Source of the DNA: Bolinopsis microptera
Lineage: Eukaryota > Ctenophora > Tentaculata > Lobata > Bolinopsidae
Reading direction: 5' to 3'
Length of the DNA stretch: 64,000 bases
NCBI RefSeq assembly: GCF_026151205.1
Contig: NC_087073.1
Span: 1,366,001 to 1,430,000 of the forward strand
Shown: in pieces, positions 61,613 through 64,000 of the stretch
How the letters are laid out: every line of letters starts with the position of its first letter
How positions within the stretch are numbered: position 1 is the stretch's first letter
Position numbers and translations under genes: made by a program
Notes under the pieces: model-generated
What the model was told of the DNA's origin: nothing
Databases searched by the model: none
What the model saw: the letters and a program-made list of their open reading frames with translations, nothing else

Positions 61613-61962
61613 TTTAGGTCAAGAGTCAGGTCACCTGTAAAGTCACGGGATTAACAGCATAAGCTACAGTGAGTTGGAGCAAGGGAAACCAAACAACAAA
61701 CGGATCAGCTGAAGCGGATCAGAGCGGTAATACTATAAAGCTATAAATGCTGTACAAACAATTTTAAATCTTACTGCTTATAGATTTTTCGATATCAAAT
61801 CTTTAACGACCTGCTCTTCAGGAGTTATTCGCTTAGAGAGTTATTCGTCATCATCTACTAAGGAAGCAGCTTTTGCAGTTGATGGTGCACTTAATGTTGA
61901 CATCAGTTTCGTGGTGATTCTTCTTGGAGCTGCCGGAAAATATGTGAACTTCTACGGCTTCT

Positions 61963-62595
61963 GTGGAGCTATCTGGAACTATATTACCCATATTTGTGTG
62001 CGACAATTATTCTGACAGAAATTTTCTCAAAGAGAAAACACGGAGTTCACGGGGTTCTGGAAGTGATATTAATTTTTCATTACAATCACCGTTCCCCAAG
62101 GACTTCGTGAAAGATTTTATGAAAAACATTAAAAACAAAGATAAGTTTTATGACTTATTAATTTCCTTTCTCTACGAGAAATAATAATTATTAAACAGAA
62201 AGTATGTTTTCACGAACCGCCGAAAGGTTACTTCAAATCATATCTCAGAAATGGAAGATTGTAGTAACCTTGAGGCGGATTCCCGAATCGTACTTCATAC
62301 TGTTAGTGCGATTCGGAAAGAACTGAAGAGAGTTGTTGTTAGGAGTAATGACACGGACGTTTTAATCATATTGATTCAGTATTATAATCACTTCTGTGAA
62401 GTGGCCAAAACCGACAATTTTAACATCATATTGATGTCTGGGAAATCCACATCTGCTACTGGAATCCTCTTCATCAACATTAACTTGGCATCCAAGTCGT
62501 TTACTTCACATCAGCTACGAGGATTACCCCTGCTATTTACAATGGCAGGGTGTGACTATGTGGAGTCATTTTATGACGTTGGACAGCTGTCATAG
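61963..62595 (+). pseudogene. EAD/GCD-family protein remnant (nuclease-like), two stops
   Basis: One frame broken by TAATAA near 62183. The upstream part has IFVCDNYSDRNFLKEKTRSS and SSRGSGSDI. The downstream part has NLEADSRIVLHTVSAIRKEL, VVRSNDTDVLIILI, and LLFTMAGCDYVESFYDVGQ. Acidic residues in E-A-D-x-R, D-T-D-V and G-C-D are spaced as in PIN/FEN-type nucleases. From memory this is an uncharacterised family repeated in many invertebrate genomes, probably transposon-linked. The stops and missing N-terminus make this copy non-functional. Confidence 0.6.
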
Positions 62596-63474
62596 CTCAA
62601 CATCTATTTAAAAGATGATATCATTCTGAATGTGTTTGTCTCAGAATGAAAAATGGCTACTACTCTAAAGAACATGGAGCATTTGCTGACATGTAAGGTC
62701 AGTATTGTGCGAAGCATATTTTATACCAGATTTTGTTGATCGATGCTGGTTGTTCTTAAAATAAAATATTACTGTCCTATTAGAAGAACCACAGGGGGTT
62801 TTAATTAATGCAATAACAATTTAAAATGCATAACTTTCCTTCTCACCAAACGTGAAACGAAGGCAAATCTCATGATGTGAAATATTTTCAGGATTGTACT
62901 GATTCGGTGAACAGATGTCAGGGTAGGATTGAGTTGACAAAGCTCAAGATGAAAAGGTAATTCAATATCAGATAATTATTATCTGATATTGAGATAATAG
63001 TGATTTGTTACATTTACCTAGAAGTTAATTGTTTTGGAAATATACTGTGTAATAATGGTTAGTAAGTTCTAAAAACAGTGAATTAAAGTAGACGCCATCC
63101 TTTGAATAAATGTCAAGAACCCACTTCACCAGATAACGCTCCAGACCCTCTACCCCGCTGCTAAGGATATCTGCAACCGCAAGCTTGATGCCCTGAGACC
63201 TCTCCACTCCCAAGGAGAAGTATTTAGATTTCTCAAGATGTTTTAAAGATTTCTCAAGTTGTTTTAAAGTTTTCAAATAATCCAAAGATTTCTCTCAAAA
63301 AGCTTTTTGTAGACAAAAGTGTTAGAAATAAAAAAGCAGTCTGTCGTGAGATTTATTATTACTAATATGTACTATTTACAGGATGTTTCATATTTAATGT
63401 AACTCTGTTAACAACTGTATCATTTGGTAACTCTCGACACACAACACTTTAAACATCCTCAACTAAACAAAAGT
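62596..63474. other. Unassigned sequence before the gag gene, probably including an LTR end
   Basis: Contains a palindrome at 62963-62991 (13-bp arms, TTA spacer) and a degenerate AGATTTCTCAAG repeat near 63230-63290. The minus-strand frame at 63025-63285 reads plausibly (GVERSQGIKLAVADILSSG) but I recognise no family. The bases before 63475 resemble those before 42461 and may be the LTR end. Confidence 0.4.
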
Positions 63475-64000
63475 ATGGATAAAGTATTGAGACCGGACAG
63501 ACTTGAACTGGACCTAGCTACATCAACTCAAGGAGGAAACGCAAACAAATTCACACATTGGAGCACTACGATGGACAACTTCATCGAGACACTGAAAGAC
63601 ACCGTAACTAGTGACGAAGCTAAATACAAGGTTCAAATAAACTTTATTAGCCCCGATATCTTCCTGCACATATCGGGGCTAACTAAATACACTGAAGCCA
63701 GCGCCGTCTTACAGGCTCTATTCGTAAAAACGAAAAACCCAAATTATGCTCGTCACTGCCTGGCCATGAGAACCCAGAAGGAAGGAGAATCCATCGAATT
63801 ATACTTGTTGGCACTAGAAAAACTAGCTAAAGAGTGTGACTTCAAGGATGTAACTGCTGCAGCGCACCAAGAGGAATGTATCATAACGGCATTCATATCA
63901 GGATTGAGCTCACATCAGATCCGCCAACGGCTACTTGAGGATACTAAACCCTTATCTGACACAACTAAGGCAGCTACCACACTTGAGCAAGCCCTCAGGG
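63475..64000 (+). CDS. LTR-retrotransposon Gag, runs off the window
   Basis: An open frame of 175 codons with no stop before the window end. It begins MDKVLRPDRLELDLATSTQ, then NKFTHWSTTMDNFIETL, with the gag-core signature RTQKEGESIELYLLALEKLA, ECDF, and IITAFISGLSSHQIRQRLL. The Q-x-x-G-E-S-I...L...L...C-x-F...F-I-x-G-L order is that of Ty3/gypsy-type Gag, the particle protein. A truncated relative is at 42461. Undamaged so far as visible, so the element may be intact downstream. Confidence 0.85.
   Translation, partial: MDKVLRPDRLELDLATSTQGGNANKFTHWSTTMDNFIETLKDTVTSDEAKYKVQINFISPDIFLHISGLTKYTEASAVLQALFVKTKNPNYARHCLAMRTQKEGESIELYLLALEKLAKECDFKDVTAAAHQEECIITAFISGLSSHQIRQRLLEDTKPLSDTTKAATTLEQALR
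63647..63682. repeat. Hairpin inside the gag coding sequence
   Basis: TTAGCCCCGATAT (63647-63659) pairs exactly with ATATCGGGGCTAA (63670-63682) around a 10-nt loop, without breaking the reading frame. Confidence 0.9.

Overview
The window is a stretch of an AT-rich eukaryotic, invertebrate-animal genome, possibly cnidarian. The organism call is inference. It rests on split genes with GT/AG introns, a thrombospondin-repeat surface-protein gene, tRNA-derived SINE heads, and animal transposon families: Penelope-like elements with GIY-YIG endonucleases, Ty3/gypsy elements, LINEs with a PHD-like/endonuclease N-terminus, a FLYWCH-bearing Mutator-like element, and Tc1/mariner-like MITEs. There is no bacterial operon structure. 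Almost all of the window is mobile or repetitive DNA, much of it broken or nested.

Layout. 1-12,000: a Penelope GIY-YIG fragment bounded by a 68-bp inverted repeat, a 1.4-kb array of a 20-bp minisatellite running straight into a decayed gypsy pol fragment, a small MITE, a frameshifted retroelement C-terminus, a processed alpha-tubulin pseudogene interrupted by an 83-bp insertion, and a Penelope RT fragment. 13,150-16,420: the best host gene, on the minus strand, with three exons in matching phase 1 (an unrecognised 151-residue domain, a thrombospondin type-1 repeat, and an acidic stalk with a GPI-type or transmembrane C-terminus). 18,360-24,650: a 14-bp array, a candidate terminal exon with an NPVY motif, and two near-identical Penelope 3' ends in opposite orientation; one of these is split by a 1.3-kb element here called X. 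24,600-40,127: about 1.41-kb tandem units, into which a 9.6-kb element with 2.8-kb terminal inverted repeats has inserted (29,216-38,826; 8-bp target duplication). This element carries identical C2H2 zinc-finger genes in both arms and a 1,439-bp tandem array between them. A 1.09-kb FLYWCH/MULE remnant sits in the following unit.

40,128-64,000: SGNH-like fragments, a gag/LTR remnant, an internally deleted LINE, then a three-level nest (second copy of X, interrupted by insert Y, interrupted by an apparently intact 4,947-bp gypsy element with identical 129-bp LTRs, GATAT target duplications and one 1,439-codon gag-pol frame). After it come a gag-plus-protease LTR element whose 3' LTR holds a TA-flanked MITE, a third LTR remnant, a two-exon Tudor-like/C2H2 gene fragment, TATCTTTT-type arrays, a perfect 62-bp palindrome, a decayed EAD/GCD-family gene, and a gag gene that runs off the window end.

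Most elements are dead or non-autonomous. The clearest candidates for recent activity are the gypsy element at 49,272-54,218 and the long-inverted-repeat element at 29,216-38,826, whose arms and coding genes look nearly or fully identical. All boundaries and similarities were judged by eye; no database search or alignment program was run.
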